DNA of 64,000 nt from assembly GCF_034006335.1 (NCBI RefSeq), contig NZ_JAWDIQ010000001.1; one strand, given 5' to 3'. The notes beneath the pieces are model-generated. The model saw nothing but the letters and a program-made list of their open reading frames with translations. It was not told the origin of the DNA and searched no databases. The stretch is from Paracerasibacillus soli. GTDB taxonomy: Bacteria > Bacillota > Bacilli > Bacillales > Amphibacillaceae. Made by a program: the position numbers and the translations under genes. Shown one piece after another: positions 21,533-32,228 of this stretch. Positions within the stretch are counted from its first letter, which is position 1; every line of letters starts with the position of its first letter.

Positions 21533-21568
21533 AGCGAATCCCCCATTCTAATCCATTGGTCACGTAAA

Positions 21569-21600
21569 AATCTCTCTCAGCATCTTGAATGAGAGAGATT
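21569..21600 (-). terminator. terminator after tpx
   Basis: AATCTCTCTCA (21569-21579) pairs perfectly with TGAGAGAGATT (21590-21600). TTTTTACG follows on the minus strand. It separates tpx from ytxK. Confidence 0.85.
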
Positions 21601-21611
21601 CAATTAATTAT

Positions 21612-22112
21612 TTATTTTGCTTCCTTTGCAGCTTTCAAGGCTGAGTCATAGTCTGGGAAATTCGTTACTTCGCTTACATATTCCACATATGTAACGGTAT
21701 TATTTGAATCCACAACAAATATACTTCTTGATAGTAGACGCAATTCCTTGATTAAAGCACCATATTTTTCACCAAAATCAGCTAATCGATGATCAGATAG
21801 CGTATCTAAGTTTTTAATACCATTTGCTGCACACCAACGCGCCTGCGCAAATGGCAAGTCCATACTAATTGTAAGTACTTGTACGTTATCTAACTTATCT
21901 GCTTCTTCATTAAAACGTCTTGTTTGCTCAGAGCATACGCCGGTATCCACAGAAGGTACAACACTAATTAACTTTACCTTTCCCGCGTAGTCGTCTAACG
22001 TTACTTCCTTTAAATCATTGGACAAAACAGTGAAATTTGGCGCCTGATCCCCAACTTTAATTTCACTTCCAACAAGTGTAACAGGCTCTTGATTAAATGT
22101 TACATGAACCAT
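21612..22112 (-). CDS. tpx: Thiol peroxidase, atypical 2-Cys peroxiredoxin
   Basis: 166-residue Tpx that reduces hydroperoxides with electrons from thioredoxin. Peroxidatic Cys60 lies in [10 protein letters not shown] and resolving Cys94 in ARWCAANG, the spacing of this family. ATG at 22112 follows AAGGAG at about nine bases; an adjacent in-frame GTG is less likely. It has its own terminator. Intact. Confidence 0.95.
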   Translation of the reverse strand: MVHVTFNQEPVTLVGSEIKVGDQAPNFTVLSNDLKEVTLDDYAGKVKLISVVPSVDTGVCSEQTRRFNEEADKLDNVQVLTISMDLPFAQARWCAANGIKNLDTLSDHRLADFGEKYGALIKELRLLSRSIFVVDSNNTVTYVEYVSEVTNFPDYDSALKAAKEAK

Positions 22113-22265
22113 CACAAATCACTCCTTAAGCTATTCTATCTTCATTATGAGGAGAATCAAGTTAGATGTCCAATGATAACAATCCCATGTGTACTAGACC
22201 ACAATTCATTATAAAGGTGTATTCGTTTTCAAAGCAAACGATAATCAAAATACATATTTTCTAAG

Positions 22266-22751
22266 TTATATCATATAATTTTGATCTTCATCATCAGATA
22301 GCTTTGCTCTTTTCAACTTTTTAAATTTACCCTTTTCTTCACTAGATTTATTACTATTTTGATTGCCGAATGATTCTTTTAACATTTGTTCAATTTTTTC
22401 CACTGCCTTTGGTGCAAAATCAATAATTTTTTCATAAATATGCACATTTTCATCAAGATGGACCATCTTTACTCCCTTTCCATTCACAATGAGAAAGGCA
22501 ATCGGCGTTACAGATACACCGCCTCCACTTCCACCACCAAAAGGTAATACGGAATCACTATCTGAGCTATCTGAACTTCCTTTAAATTCACTTCCACCTG
22601 CAGCAAAGCCAAAGCCTAATTTAGATACGGGTATAATGACACTTCCATCAGGACTTTCCACTGGATCACCAATAATTGTATTTACGTCAATCATGTCCTT
22701 TAAATTTTCCATTGTTGTTGTCATTAAACCTTGAATTGGATGTTCTTCCAT
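22266..22751 (-). CDS. ytfJ: GerW-family sporulation protein YtfJ
   Basis: 161 residues. The conserved GerW core spans residues 1-115 (VNTIIGDPVESPDGSVIIPV, KLGFGFAAGGSEF, then a Ser/Asp- and Gly-rich loop and VTPIAFLIVNGKGVKMV). A variable charged C-terminal tail (EEKGKFKKLKRAKLSDDEDQ) follows. In B. subtilis YtfJ is a forespore protein important for L-alanine germination. It lies directly after ytfI, fifteen bases apart, as in Bacillus. Intact. Confidence 0.9.
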   Translation of the reverse strand: MEEHPIQGLMTTTMENLKDMIDVNTIIGDPVESPDGSVIIPVSKLGFGFAAGGSEFKGSSDSSDSDSVLPFGGGSGGGVSVTPIAFLIVNGKGVKMVHLDENVHIYEKIIDFAPKAVEKIEQMLKESFGNQNSNKSSEEKGKFKKLKRAKLSDDEDQNYMI

Positions 22752-22766
22752 ACGAAAATCCTCCTT

Positions 22767-23372
22767 TTATGTATGTTTTTTTATTGTTGCATTTTTTAAT
22801 AATTTATTTGTAACACGTATAGCTTGTCCTAGTTTCACGGATACCATGCAGCTAAAATCCGTTCTAAAAACCTGTTGTTGAAAGGACGGGTAGACAGCAA
22901 TTTCCGGATTCCTTTTAAATGGGGATGGCTGGTACACTAAACCTACTGCCGTGCCTTTTACAGCCCATAACGCTCCAGCTGCTATACCTGTTGTCATCGC
23001 ATCTTGAACGCCAATGTTCGTTTTCCAACAAAACTCTTGAAAAACAACGGTGCGGATTATCAACTTCATTTCTTCCTTTAGCACCTGCAGTTCTTTCCAT
23101 ATATTTTTCATCTTTTTACCAACTTCCCTCTCCCTTATTATGGATTCGATAAATTGTAAAATATCATCCATATGAATATCTCCTGCTACTCCATCCAAAG
23201 TAATTTCACGTTGAAATAATGTAATTTTTAAAAAGCGAAACTTCACATAAATATGGTGATCAGCCTGCGAATAAACGTAATGAATATGTATATACACTTT
23301 GGATGTTAACAATAAAATAGCAAGTATAATCATCATTGTCATAACAACAATTATCATCACTTTCCATAGCAA
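22767..23372 (-). CDS. ytfI: DUF2953 protein YtfI
   Basis: About 200 residues: an N-terminal membrane helix (residues 10-28) followed by a DUF2953 domain with beta-rich and helical parts (HIYVKFRFLKITLF; TVVFQEFCWKTNIGVQDAMT; GIAAGALWAVKGTAVG). It is found upstream of ytfJ in many spore formers, suggesting a sporulation role; function unknown. The start is a choice between GTG 23381 and TTG 23372; AAAGGG fits the TTG better. Intact. Confidence 0.78.
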   Translation of the reverse strand: MLWKVMIIVVMTMMIILAILLLTSKVYIHIHYVYSQADHHIYVKFRFLKITLFQREITLDGVAGDIHMDDILQFIESIIREREVGKKMKNIWKELQVLKEEMKLIIRTVVFQEFCWKTNIGVQDAMTTGIAAGALWAVKGTAVGLVYQPSPFKRNPEIAVYPSFQQQVFRTDFSCMVSVKLGQAIRVTNKLLKNATIKKHT

Positions 23373-23533
23373 GACGATCACCCTTTCAAAAACTTTTCTT
23401 CTTATATTGCATCAATTTTCCAATTTTATGCGAGATCAGATTACAAGTGAGATTTTTTAATACTTTTGGGTATTCAAACCATTCATGCTAAACTAGATAT
23501 AAACATAAACATCTTTCTTGGAGGTTAAATGAC

Positions 23534-24346
23534 ATGACAAAACAGCCGTACCGTAAGCACATATTTTTTTATCATAAGCAGGATGAAACGATTAATGAGC
23601 AGCTTGAAAGACTAAAAGACGTTGCGGTAAACAATGATTTTACTGTTGTAGACGAGGCTAAAAAAGCTAATATTATTGTTAGTATCGGCGGTGATGGTGC
23701 ATTTTTACAAACTGTTAGAAAAACAGGATTTAGACAAGATTGTCTATATGTGGGAATTGCACTTCAGCATGAAATTGAACTTTATTGTGATTTCAATTTA
23801 GAAAACTTTTCAGAACTATTGTATGCTGTTCAACATGAGGAAGAAATCGAAGTAAGGCGTTTTCCACTCATTGACGTATCGATAAATGGTGTTGCATCTT
23901 CCAAATGTTTAAATGAAATAAGTGTCCGTTCTCCAATTGTAAAAACAATCGTGATGGATATTTATATCGATGATTTACATTTTGAGACTTTTCGTGGCGA
24001 TGGACTTGTTGTCGCAACACCAACTGGCAGTACTGGATATAATAAATCAACAATGGGAGCTATTATTGATCCAAAATTGCCTTGCTTCCAAGTTACGGAA
24101 CTAGCTTCGTTAAATAATAATAAATATCGGACACTTGGATCTTCATTTATTCTTAGCAGTGAAAAGAAGTTACATTTAGAAATTGAACAAGGTGGAAATG
24201 ATTTTCCAGTAATAAGCTTTGACAATGAAGCTTTTCCAATCCGAAATGTAAAAGAAGTCACCGTTGGCTTAAGCAATCAAGTCGTTAAAACTGTGAAATT
24301 AAAAAACAATACATATTGGGACCGTGTAAAACGTATGTTTTTGTAA
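23534..24346 (+). CDS. nadK: NAD kinase 2
   Basis: 270-residue NAD kinase producing NADP+. The GGDG nucleotide motif lies in IVSIGGDGAFLQTVRK (about residue 50), followed by LNEISV and TPTGSTGYNKS. It is the second Bacillus paralogue (YtdI-type) by sequence and by its place between ytfI and sspA. ATG at 23534 follows GGAGG at nine bases. Divergent from ytfI. Intact. Confidence 0.92.
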   Translation: MTKQPYRKHIFFYHKQDETINEQLERLKDVAVNNDFTVVDEAKKANIIVSIGGDGAFLQTVRKTGFRQDCLYVGIALQHEIELYCDFNLENFSELLYAVQHEEEIEVRRFPLIDVSINGVASSKCLNEISVRSPIVKTIVMDIYIDDLHFETFRGDGLVVATPTGSTGYNKSTMGAIIDPKLPCFQVTELASLNNNKYRTLGSSFILSSEKKLHLEIEQGGNDFPVISFDNEAFPIRNVKEVTVGLSNQVVKTVKLKNNTYWDRVKRMFL

Positions 24347-24382
24347 ATACTTTAGGTTTTCTATCTTATTGAAAATTTAAAA

Positions 24383-24408
24383 GGACTATCCCATTAATGG
24401 GATAGTCC
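24383..24408 (-). terminator. terminator after sspA
   Basis: GGACTATCCCAT and ATGGGATAGTCC form a perfect twelve-pair stem with a two-base loop. On the minus strand TTTTAAATTTT follows, so it mainly serves sspA; nadK converges on it. Confidence 0.8.
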
Positions 24409-24431
24409 ACATCCATTCCTATATCAAATTG

Positions 24432-24626
24432 TTATTTTTGACCGCCTAATTGTTGCTGAGCAACTTGAACTAAACGTTTTGTGATTTCTCCACCTACAGA
24501 ACCGTTAGCACGAGAAACAGTTTCACCACCAAGGTTAACACCGAACTCTTGGGCAATTTCTGTCTTCATTTGGTCTAGTGCTTGTTGTACGCCAGGTACT
24601 ACCAACTGATTTGAGTTGTTTGCCAT
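24432..24626 (-). CDS. sspA: Alpha/beta-type small acid-soluble spore protein
   Basis: 64-residue SASP that coats and protects spore DNA. It contains the germination protease site (TEIAQEFG) and the family blocks [20 protein letters not shown] and [16 protein letters not shown] at 24626 follows GGAGGTG. A sigma-G-like promoter lies upstream at 24654-24683. This shows the organism makes endospores. Confidence 0.96.
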   Translation of the reverse strand: MANNSNQLVVPGVQQALDQMKTEIAQEFGVNLGGETVSRANGSVGGEITKRLVQVAQQQLGGQK

Positions 24627-24653
24627 CTTCATTCACCTCCTTGGTACATTACT

Positions 24654-24683
24654 TACTATGTCGAAAAGAGAGGTGAATCATGC
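24654..24683 (-). promoter_or_regulatory. Putative sigma-G promoter for sspA
   Basis: On the minus strand GCATG, an 18-base spacer and CATAGTA fit the forespore sigma-G consensus (gyATr-18-cATwmTA) with one mismatch. It is placed correctly before the SASP gene. Confidence 0.6.
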
Positions 24684-24722
24684 ATGAAATTCACTGGAAA
24701 GTCATGCTAATGCTGGCAATTT

Positions 24723-25924
24723 TTAAAACAGATCTTTAAATTGGTCTTCTTGACGTTTTTGTCCTGTTATTGTAATGGTTTCAATTCCCGCGATTGTTTC
24801 TTCTAAGAGCGCATCATAATTATATTTTGCTTCATAGTAAGCTGACTTATCACGCTTTGGCTTTGTTTTTGGTGCCTTTGGTACAAAAATCGTACAGCAA
24901 TCTTCATATGGACGAATGGATATATCATACGTATCAATTTTACGAGCAATTTTAATAATCTCTTGCTTATCCATCGCTACTAAAGGTCGTAGAATGGGGT
25001 AGTTTGTCACTTCATTTATCGTATTCATACTATCCATCGTCTGACTCGCCACTTGGCCTAAACTTTCCCCAGTAGCGATAGACAAGATTCCTTCTTGTTT
25101 ACAAACAGCCTCACTTATACGGAACATCATCCGTCGCATGATCGTCATACCATATCCATCTTTTGTTTCTGCAAAAATCTGCTGTTGCAATTTTGTGAAT
25201 GGCACAATATGAACTTTTATTTTATGTCCATATTGCGTAAGTTTTTCTGCTAAATCTAATACTTTCTGTTTTGCGCGATCGCTTGTAAATGGAGGGGAAT
25301 GGAAATGTATCGCTTCTAACTCTACTCCCCGCTTCATTGTCAAATATCCAGCAACTGGACTATCAATACCACCAATAATAGCAATAATGTTTTACCAGAT
25401 GTACCTACTGGAAGTCCTCCAGCACCTGGAATTGTTGCACTCGTTATATAAGTTGCATCTGTGCGGATTTCTACCCGTACTTCTAAATCAGGCCGATGGA
25501 CATCTACTGTGATTCCTTCACTATTTTCTAATAAATATCCTCCAATAATCTGATTCATCTCAAGTGAACCAACTGGAAACCCTTTATGTGCACGTTTTGT
25601 AACAACTTTAAATGTATGAACATGGGTTGCCTGTAATAATGCATATAAAGCAGCTTTTTTAATTTCTTCTACATCATTCGTTACTTTTAAAGCTAAACTT
25701 AAACTGTGAATGCCAAATATTTGCTGACACTTATTCATAATTGGTTCAGGATCCTGTCCATTTAATAATATAAACATTCTACCTTGAATTCGTTTCACTT
25801 TCACACCTGAAAATGATTTTAATTGTTGTTGGATGTTATGTTGCAATTTATTTAAAAATTTATTTTGATTTCTACCTTTTAAAGCTAATTCACCGTAGCG
25901 AATTAAAATATGATCGAATTCCAT
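24723..25924 (-). CDS. thiI: tRNA 4-thiouridine/thiamine sulfurtransferase ThiI (frameshifted)
   Basis: About 400 residues: N-terminal ferredoxin-like and THUMP domains (residues 1-165, [20 protein letters not shown]), then an ATP pyrophosphatase domain. It has no rhodanese tail, as usual for Bacillus. ThiI adenylates U8 of tRNA and inserts sulfur supplied by a cysteine desulfurase. A base is missing near 25385, exactly at the PP-loop that should read [20 protein letters not shown]. It starts seven bases after the desulfurase gene, its functional partner. Confidence 0.92.
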
Positions 25925-25930
25925 GTGTAC

Positions 25931-27070
25931 CTACCTCATTACTTTTTTTAATTCATTCATAGCTTTCTTAAATATATCGAGAAATTCACTTATTTCTTCG
26001 TTTGTATTATCATATGAAAGGCTAATTCGTAAAGCTGATTGCGATCTTTCTAAACTAAATCCACATGCCTTAATGATACGACTCTCATCTAACTGCTTAG
26101 ATGAGCAAGCTGATTTAGTCGAAATAAAGATATTCTTCTGTCCAAGTGTATGAATCATCACTTCTGGTTTTAATCCTGGTACGGAAATATTAACAATATG
26201 TGGTGCCCCGTTTTCAGGAGAATTCATGAAAACACCTTCCACTTCTTGCAATCCTTCTCTTAATTGCATATACAAGTGCCGAAGAGTGCTCCTCTCATCT
26301 GTCTCTCGCTCTTTTATAAGACGCATTGCTTTTACCATCGCAACAATTCCCGCTAAATTTTCTGTCCCAGATCGTATACCTGCTTGTTGTTCCCCACCAT
26401 GAAATAGCGGATGTAAGGAAATGTGATTTCTTTTCACTAATATACCTGTCCCTTTTAATCCGTGAAATTTATGACCTGAAATCGTACATAGATCAACTTT
26501 TGCGCGTTCCAAATTGAGAGGAACCTTCCCAAATCCTTGGACATCATCAACATGAAAATACAATTTTGGGTATTGACTACATATGTGACCAATTTCTTCA
26601 ATTGGTTGAATCGAACCAATTTCATTATTCACGTGCATGACACTTACTAATATCGTATCTTCACGAATTGCTGCTTCTAAATCATGTAATGAAATAACGC
26701 CAGCTTCATTAACCGGTAAATAAGTAATTTCAAAACCAAATGTTTCTAAACTTTTACATGCATCATAAACAGAAGGGTGTTCAATTTCGGTCGTAATAAT
26801 ATGTTTTCCTCGATTTTGATGTTCAAAGGCAATTCCTTTAATTGCAAGATTATTCCCTTCTGTACCACCTGAAGTAAAAAACACTTCATTTTCAGCAACT
26901 TCCAATAACTGTGCAGCTTGTTCTTTCGCTTTCAATAGGAGTCTTTCTGCGTCACCACCAAACTGGTGGATGGAAGAAGGATTCCCAAAGAATCTTGTCG
27001 TTACCTGTTGAAAGCTTTCGATTATTTCTTTATGTGGCTTCGTTGTCGCACTATTGTCTAAATAAATCAT
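25931..27070 (-). CDS. nifZ: Cysteine desulfurase, IscS/NifZ type
   Basis: 380-residue PLP enzyme that supplies sulfur from cysteine, here most likely to ThiI for 4-thiouridine. PLP lysine K201 lies in ISGHKFHGLKG, catalytic Cys322 in TKSACSSKQ, and HGGEQQAGIRSGTEN is present. The usual HVDAVQ reads HVDDVQ here. ATG at 27070 is preceded by AAAGGG at nine bases. The thiI pairing mirrors B. subtilis nifZ-thiI. Intact. Confidence 0.92.
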   Translation of the reverse strand: MIYLDNSATTKPHKEIIESFQQVTTRFFGNPSSIHQFGGDAERLLLKAKEQAAQLLEVAENEVFFTSGGTEGNNLAIKGIAFEHQNRGKHIITTEIEHPSVYDACKSLETFGFEITYLPVNEAGVISLHDLEAAIREDTILVSVMHVNNEIGSIQPIEEIGHICSQYPKLYFHVDDVQGFGKVPLNLERAKVDLCTISGHKFHGLKGTGILVKRNHISLHPLFHGGEQQAGIRSGTENLAGIVAMVKAMRLIKERETDERSTLRHLYMQLREGLQEVEGVFMNSPENGAPHIVNISVPGLKPEVMIHTLGQKNIFISTKSACSSKQLDESRIIKACGFSLERSQSALRISLSYDNTNEEISEFLDIFKKAMNELKKVMR

Positions 27071-27131
27071 TATACAGAACCCTTTCATGAAAAATCAACT
27101 TGTTATTAACTTCGCTCCCTAAACAAAAGAA

Positions 27132-27175
27132 TAGGCTGACAGTCGAAAAGTAATCCTTTTCTACGGGGCAGCCTA
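27132..27175 (-). terminator. terminator after ezrA
   Basis: TAGGCTG (27132-27138) pairs with CAGCCTA (27169-27175), with an inner GAAAAG/CTTTTC stem. On the minus strand TTCTTTTGTTT follows. Confidence 0.7.
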
Positions 27176-27187
27176 CGTACTTTTACA

Positions 27188-28876
27188 TTACAAAATTTCT
27201 TGCATTTGCTCAATTTTTTTAATCGCACCAGGTTCTACTTCCTCAACAGCCTTTACCGCTTCTTCTAACGCACTTTCATACTCATAAGTACGAAATAGTC
27301 GTTCAGATTCTGCTAATTTAGCCGCTAAAACTGGATCCTTACTACGGTAACGGTTTGCATATTGAATAACGTGTTCAGTAAAATATGCCTGATCCAACAT
27401 AAAATCTGTCTGTTCTATCAATTGATCAATCATTAATTTTGCCTCATTTAATGCTTGTTGCACTTCCGCAATATCTAACGGTTTTTTCTCAAGCACTTGA
27501 AATACATATTGATTTTTTTCTTGCGCATTTTCCATAATATTTAATATGAATTCCGGAATACCTGGTATATTGCTTTTTTTCAGCTTCCGATACGTACTTT
27601 GTAGTTGTTCGCGCATCTCAGATAATTGTGCTTTTGCTTTTATCTCATCTTGACGAAGATTTAATAAACCTTCTTTAAATTCTTCATGTCTTGCACGCAA
27701 TTCCTCTATTTGTTTAAATCCACTTTCAAGCTGCTCTCTGAGAGTCGAATGAGCCGTTTGATCGTCTGTTAGATTTCTAGTTAATTCACTGAATTGATTT
27801 TGCAATTGGGTAATTGCTTTATCCAGTGACAAATATTTTTCCATGTCCATATCGTCTAAGTAATAGGTTTGTTTTATTTCATCAACTTCCAATCTTGTTG
27901 ATTCTAAAGTTGATGCTGTTTCACTTAGAGCAGATTCATAACTCTTAACATGTGAATCCACATAGTTTTTCGCAAGTGCTTCTTTTTCTAGTAATTGATA
28001 CATCTCTTTTATACGTATCTCAAGTTCAGCTACTACTTTTTTGGCTTCCTTTATTTCAGCTTGTTCTAATTCTTTTTCACAATCCTGTAGCCTTTGTTTA
28101 TATTGCTGAATTTCTTTTTCAAATCCGAGATGTTCTACCCGGTAACCATCTTCTTTCATAGAATGTAAACCGTTAGATAATTCATCGAGTTCAGATGGTA
28201 GATGATGACTACATGCTTTAAAAATAGACGGATACTCCTCAAATGATTCTTTTAATTTCTCAAAATCAACCTTGACTTCTTCAACATGTTCTTTTGCTGC
28301 AAGATAATTTCCTGTATTTACAAGTTCAAAGTAATAATTTGTTCGTTCTTCCAATGTTTTTATATTGGCTTCAAACTTATTTCCAGCTTTTCCATATTGA
28401 TAAAATTGTTGTGTCAGTTGTTTTTTAAGTTGACTTAATTCTGGTACAATTTGTTCTACTTCCATTCGACTCGTTTTCTCTGTATCAATTAATTCATCGA
28501 GTTCGGCTATGATTGTATCAATATCTTGTTCAATTTCTTTCAAAGTGCTAGCTATTTTTTGTAATAGTTTTTTTGCAGTTGGAAATCGATAACGATCCGC
28601 CGCTTCCTCCGCATCAAATAATTGTTCCTCTAAATTCGGCAATTCGTTTGTAACAATCGTTTCCCATTTATCTTTCCACATTTCAAACTTATCTTGTGTT
28701 TCACCAGAAAGATTTAATTTTTTTATTCTAGCAATCTCTGAAGCAACATTTCGATTTACAATTTCCATCTTCCGATTATCTAGTTGATCCACTTCATCGT
28801 AGATACGTTTACGAAAAATTAACCCCGCAATTAAAATTGCAATGATTACTAAAATACCACCGATAATAAATTCCAT
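27188..28876 (-). CDS. ezrA: Septation ring formation regulator EzrA
   Basis: 562-residue protein with one N-terminal membrane helix (residues 2-22, FIIGGILVIIAILIAGLIF) followed by long cytoplasmic spectrin-like coiled coils. EzrA limits FtsZ ring formation to mid-cell and recruits division proteins. Length and the KRIYDEVDQLDNRKMEIVNR block fit the family. ATG at 28876 has TTAGGAGG upstream; an earlier in-frame codon is less plausible. Intact. Confidence 0.95.
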   Translation of the reverse strand: MEFIIGGILVIIAILIAGLIFRKRIYDEVDQLDNRKMEIVNRNVASEIARIKKLNLSGETQDKFEMWKDKWETIVTNELPNLEEQLFDAEEAADRYRFPTAKKLLQKIASTLKEIEQDIDTIIAELDELIDTEKTSRMEVEQIVPELSQLKKQLTQQFYQYGKAGNKFEANIKTLEERTNYYFELVNTGNYLAAKEHVEEVKVDFEKLKESFEEYPSIFKACSHHLPSELDELSNGLHSMKEDGYRVEHLGFEKEIQQYKQRLQDCEKELEQAEIKEAKKVVAELEIRIKEMYQLLEKEALAKNYVDSHVKSYESALSETASTLESTRLEVDEIKQTYYLDDMDMEKYLSLDKAITQLQNQFSELTRNLTDDQTAHSTLREQLESGFKQIEELRARHEEFKEGLLNLRQDEIKAKAQLSEMREQLQSTYRKLKKSNIPGIPEFILNIMENAQEKNQYVFQVLEKKPLDIAEVQQALNEAKLMIDQLIEQTDFMLDQAYFTEHVIQYANRYRSKDPVLAAKLAESERLFRTYEYESALEEAVKAVEEVEPGAIKKIEQMQEIL

Positions 28877-29116
28877 AAGATGCCTCCTAACCAGTTCCAA
28901 ATAAGAGGGAGTATTTTATACATATATTAAATGTTAAATGTTTCTCGACTATCCATTATTGTATTTTTTAAATCGTTATACGCTATTATTTATAATACCA
29001 TGTAATAGGTATTTTTGGCTAAGAAAACTTAAATTAATTGGTTATCTGACATTTTTCGAAAAATACATGCGTTTTCTTCTACAAATTTCTTGGAAGTAAT
29101 TCAATTTTGCAATTTT

Positions 29117-29739
29117 CTATACTGGATTGATAACCTTCTTATCAACGATTGAATCGAGCCACTGATGAATTGTTTGAACATATTTAATAGCAAATTCCTC
29201 ATTAGAATATGTACCAATAACTTGTGCTTTTAACTCCGTATGTAAAATATAAGGTGTAATAAGCATTCCTTTTAATTGCATAAATAAAAAATGACGGTCT
29301 ATTAAGGGAACATTCCCTTCTTTCACAACATCAAAAAACAACTTGCTTAGATAGTGATTTTCTTTTGCTAAATAAGTTACAGTAATTTCACGTACAAAAA
29401 CTGAATCTAACGTTAGTTCCGATGGATAAAACAAGACATTTGGTGATGCTGTTGTTTATAATGTATAATTACTTCAAGTAACTTTTTTAGTTTTTCTAAT
29501 GATTGCAATGTTTGTAACTTATGTATATTTTCTTCTACTATTTTGAAATATTCTTCATAGTAATTTGTAACAACATTTTCTAGTAAACCTTGTTTACTTC
29601 GGAAGTAATAGCTAATTGCCGAAACGTTGACAGAAGCCTTTTCCGCAATATCACGCACAGATGTCCCGCTAAATCCTTTTTGATAAAATAATAATGAAGC
29701 AGTATCCAATATTTTTTGCTTCGTTTGATTGGTTTTCAA
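29117..29739 (-). CDS. refZ: TetR-family regulator RefZ (frameshifted)
   Basis: About 207 residues after repair. A TetR helix-turn-helix spans residues 1-50 (FSGTSVRDIAEKASVNVSAI followed by SYYFRSKQGLL) before an all-helical dimer domain. In B. subtilis RefZ (YttP) binds motifs near the origin and tunes FtsZ positioning at sporulation; ezrA and ytsP as neighbours match. TTG at 29739 with AAGGAGG nine bases upstream is preferred to TTG 29748. One G is missing near 29426, where FIHRELTLDSVFVRE should be continuous. Confidence 0.85.
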
Positions 29740-29891
29740 AATACTCAACCTCCTTGGGCGTCTAGGTTATTAGCGTAAATAATCGGAATCTACTCTCATA
29801 CCATCTAAATACGACATAGAAGCTAAAATTCCTGCAAACAATCGCAATTATCGCATTTGAATACGAATATTACATGCAAAGGATGATTTAT

Positions 29892-30377
29892 ATGTTTCAA
29901 ACTTCAGCTTATACAGGAGATAGAGTAAAAGACTATGAATTTGTAACCAAACAACTTGATGCACTCGTTGCTGATGAAAAAGATATGATAGCTAATTTAG
30001 CAAATGCTGCTGCCTTATTAAATCAATTTTTAGATCACATTAATTGGGTAGGCTTCTATTTATGGAAAGAAGACCAATTGGTTCTAGGTCCATTTCAAGG
30101 GTTACCTGCTTGTATTCGTATTCCATATGGAAAAGGTGTATGTGGTACAGCGATTAAAGAACAAAAGACACAACTAGTCCCAGATGTAAATCTTTTTCCG
30201 GGGCATATCGCTTGTGACTCCCAAAGCCAATCCGAAATTGTCATTCCATTAATTGATAAAGACCGTATCATAGGTGTACTTGATATAGACAGTCCAATAA
30301 AAGATCGATTTGACGAAACTGACCAATATTATCTAGAAAAGTTTGCAGACGTGTTATTAAAAGCAATAAAAAGCTAA
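29892..30377 (+). CDS. ytsP: Free methionine-(R)-sulfoxide reductase, GAF type (YtsP)
   Basis: 161-residue GAF-domain fRMsr reducing free Met-R-sulfoxide. The family cysteines are present: C74 (GLPACIRI), C84 (GKGVCGTA) and C108 (GHIACDSQSQSEIVIP). ATG at 29892 has AAAGGATGA upstream. It is divergent from refZ and convergent with dgcP, with which it shares a terminator. Intact. Confidence 0.92.
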   Translation: MFQTSAYTGDRVKDYEFVTKQLDALVADEKDMIANLANAAALLNQFLDHINWVGFYLWKEDQLVLGPFQGLPACIRIPYGKGVCGTAIKEQKTQLVPDVNLFPGHIACDSQSQSEIVIPLIDKDRIIGVLDIDSPIKDRFDETDQYYLEKFADVLLKAIKS

Positions 30378-30378
30378 G

Positions 30379-30400
30379 AGCTAGACGCTCTAGCTTTTTA
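30379..30400. terminator. Shared terminator between ytsP and dgcP
   Basis: AGCTAGA (30379-30385) and TCTAGCT (30389-30395) with a three-base loop, then TTTTTA. The dgcP stop codon (30398-30400) lies inside this element, so the two genes end back to back. Confidence 0.75.
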
Positions 30401-32228
30401 TTGATATGGAATAACTTTATTTTTTCCAGCATGCTTTGCTTCGTATAGTGCTTTATCTGCACAAATAAATAAGTTGACAACCGATTCCCTTTGTTGACAA
30501 GACCACATCGCGACACCAGCCGATAAAGTAACGCGTGGATTGGTAAGTTGTGTCACTTTCGCAAGAATTCGCTAGCCACGATTTCACTATCGGAAATGTT
30601 ACATTCATGTAGGTAGATAGCAAGTTCCTCACCACCCCATCTAGCTGCAATGTCGTGACTACGAATGCTTTCACACAATATATTCGCAACTTGAACTAAC
30701 ACACGGTCCCCTATATGATGACCATAATGATCATTTATTTTTTTAAAATCATCAATATCGAATAAAACAAGACTACCCATTTTACCTACTTCCATATGCT
30801 CTTTAATTCTATCATCCAAATAAGCCCTTGTATGTAATTTTGTTAAATAGTCTGTAATGGCAGCATGTTCCAGTTTTTCTTTTAAGATGGTATTTGATAG
30901 TGCAAGTGTAGAATGCCCAATGAGTGCTTGGACAATTTTGAAACTCTCAAAAGTAAAATAATAAGGTTTTTCATGTAGCAACACAATCATCGCCCGACTA
31001 ACCCCTGCATATTGCATTGGCACAGCCATCAATGATCGAAATTGTAAAACTCCATCGGCATAATTCCCTTTAATTAATCCATCATTTTTCGAGGTTACCT
31101 TCCCAAATAAATCATTAACGAGGGCCGTACCAGCCTCTGTATAAAAATATTCCGTGCTTCCCTCTAGTATCTGCACGACACTATCATTATTCGCTTTATG
31201 TATAATTCCTATTTGTGAGTACTTGCACCGTTCAGCAATTTTTCCCTTCAATAGTTTTATAATCTCACATACATTTAAATTTGAATTTAATTGACGCGAA
31301 GTCTCATTAATTAATCGTAAATCAGTAACTAATCGATTCGAATTTTGAATCAATGTTGTATTTTCAATTGCCTTTCCTGCTACTTTTGCTAATTGAGAAA
31401 TAAAGTTAATTTCCTTTTTAGGAAAAAATAAATCTGCTGGGGCGATTACTTCAAGTACACCATATACACCTTGTTTACCTTTTAAGGGGGCATATAATCG
31501 ATTACCCTCATGATGATTATCTAATAATGTTGTTCCACTTAAAAATGCACGTGTACTTGGTTTGTTTACACCCTGCTCATCATATTCAAGAGATTTTATT
31601 GGTAAACTCGTAGTTTCTATATCTTGTGATAAAAATAAATAGACAGTTAAACCAGGATACTGAAACTTCATATCTTCAATTATTTTTCTAAAATAACTGT
31701 TTTATTTATGGTGGAATCCAATTGATAGCTTAGATCATATAAAAAACGCAGCTTATGTTTAGATTCCTTATTTTTATGAAAGTACTGTAATGTTTTAATA
31801 AAATTTTCAGTAAGTTCCTTTATGGCTTCATGTGATTCTAAAACGAGCTCATTTTCATTTGTTTCAGAGCCAAATATCATATACCCAATAAGATTGGTAT
31901 CTAATTCAAGGTGAATATAATGAATAAGATACGGAGGAGTATCTGTTGTTTTAGTGAAAATTTGTTGCTTTAATACAGGATTACCTTGTATATCTTTCAT
32001 AAAAGATGGCTGAAAGAGGCTCTTTCCTTGTTCATTTACACCGACTAACTTAAATACCGCTTCCCATTCATCGTAAATATAAATTGCTATATAGCTTTGA
32101 TTCACAATATTAGCCAAATGATTTGCCACTGTTGAAAAGAATTCTCCATTACCATTACATTTTGGCATGTCACTTATTAAATCGAAATATAAACTGCCCA
32201 ATTCCTCTTTTACTGTATGTAATTTCAT
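30398..32228 (-). CDS. dgcP: Diguanylate cyclase with GAF domains, DgcP/YtrP-like (frameshifted)
   Basis: About 610 residues after repair: two GAF-like sensor regions (about 1-180 and 190-430), then a GGDEF domain that makes c-di-GMP from GTP. The active site is GGEEL, five residues after RSHD, which fits the RxxD inhibitory site. This and the position before rpsD match B. subtilis YtrP/DgcP. Frameshifts: near 31683 (A5 for A6, restoring VILEKIIEDMKFQYP) and near 30565, after which ILAKVTQLTNPRVTLSAGVA and ADKALYEAKHAGKNKV complete the GGDEF fold. Confidence 0.9.
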
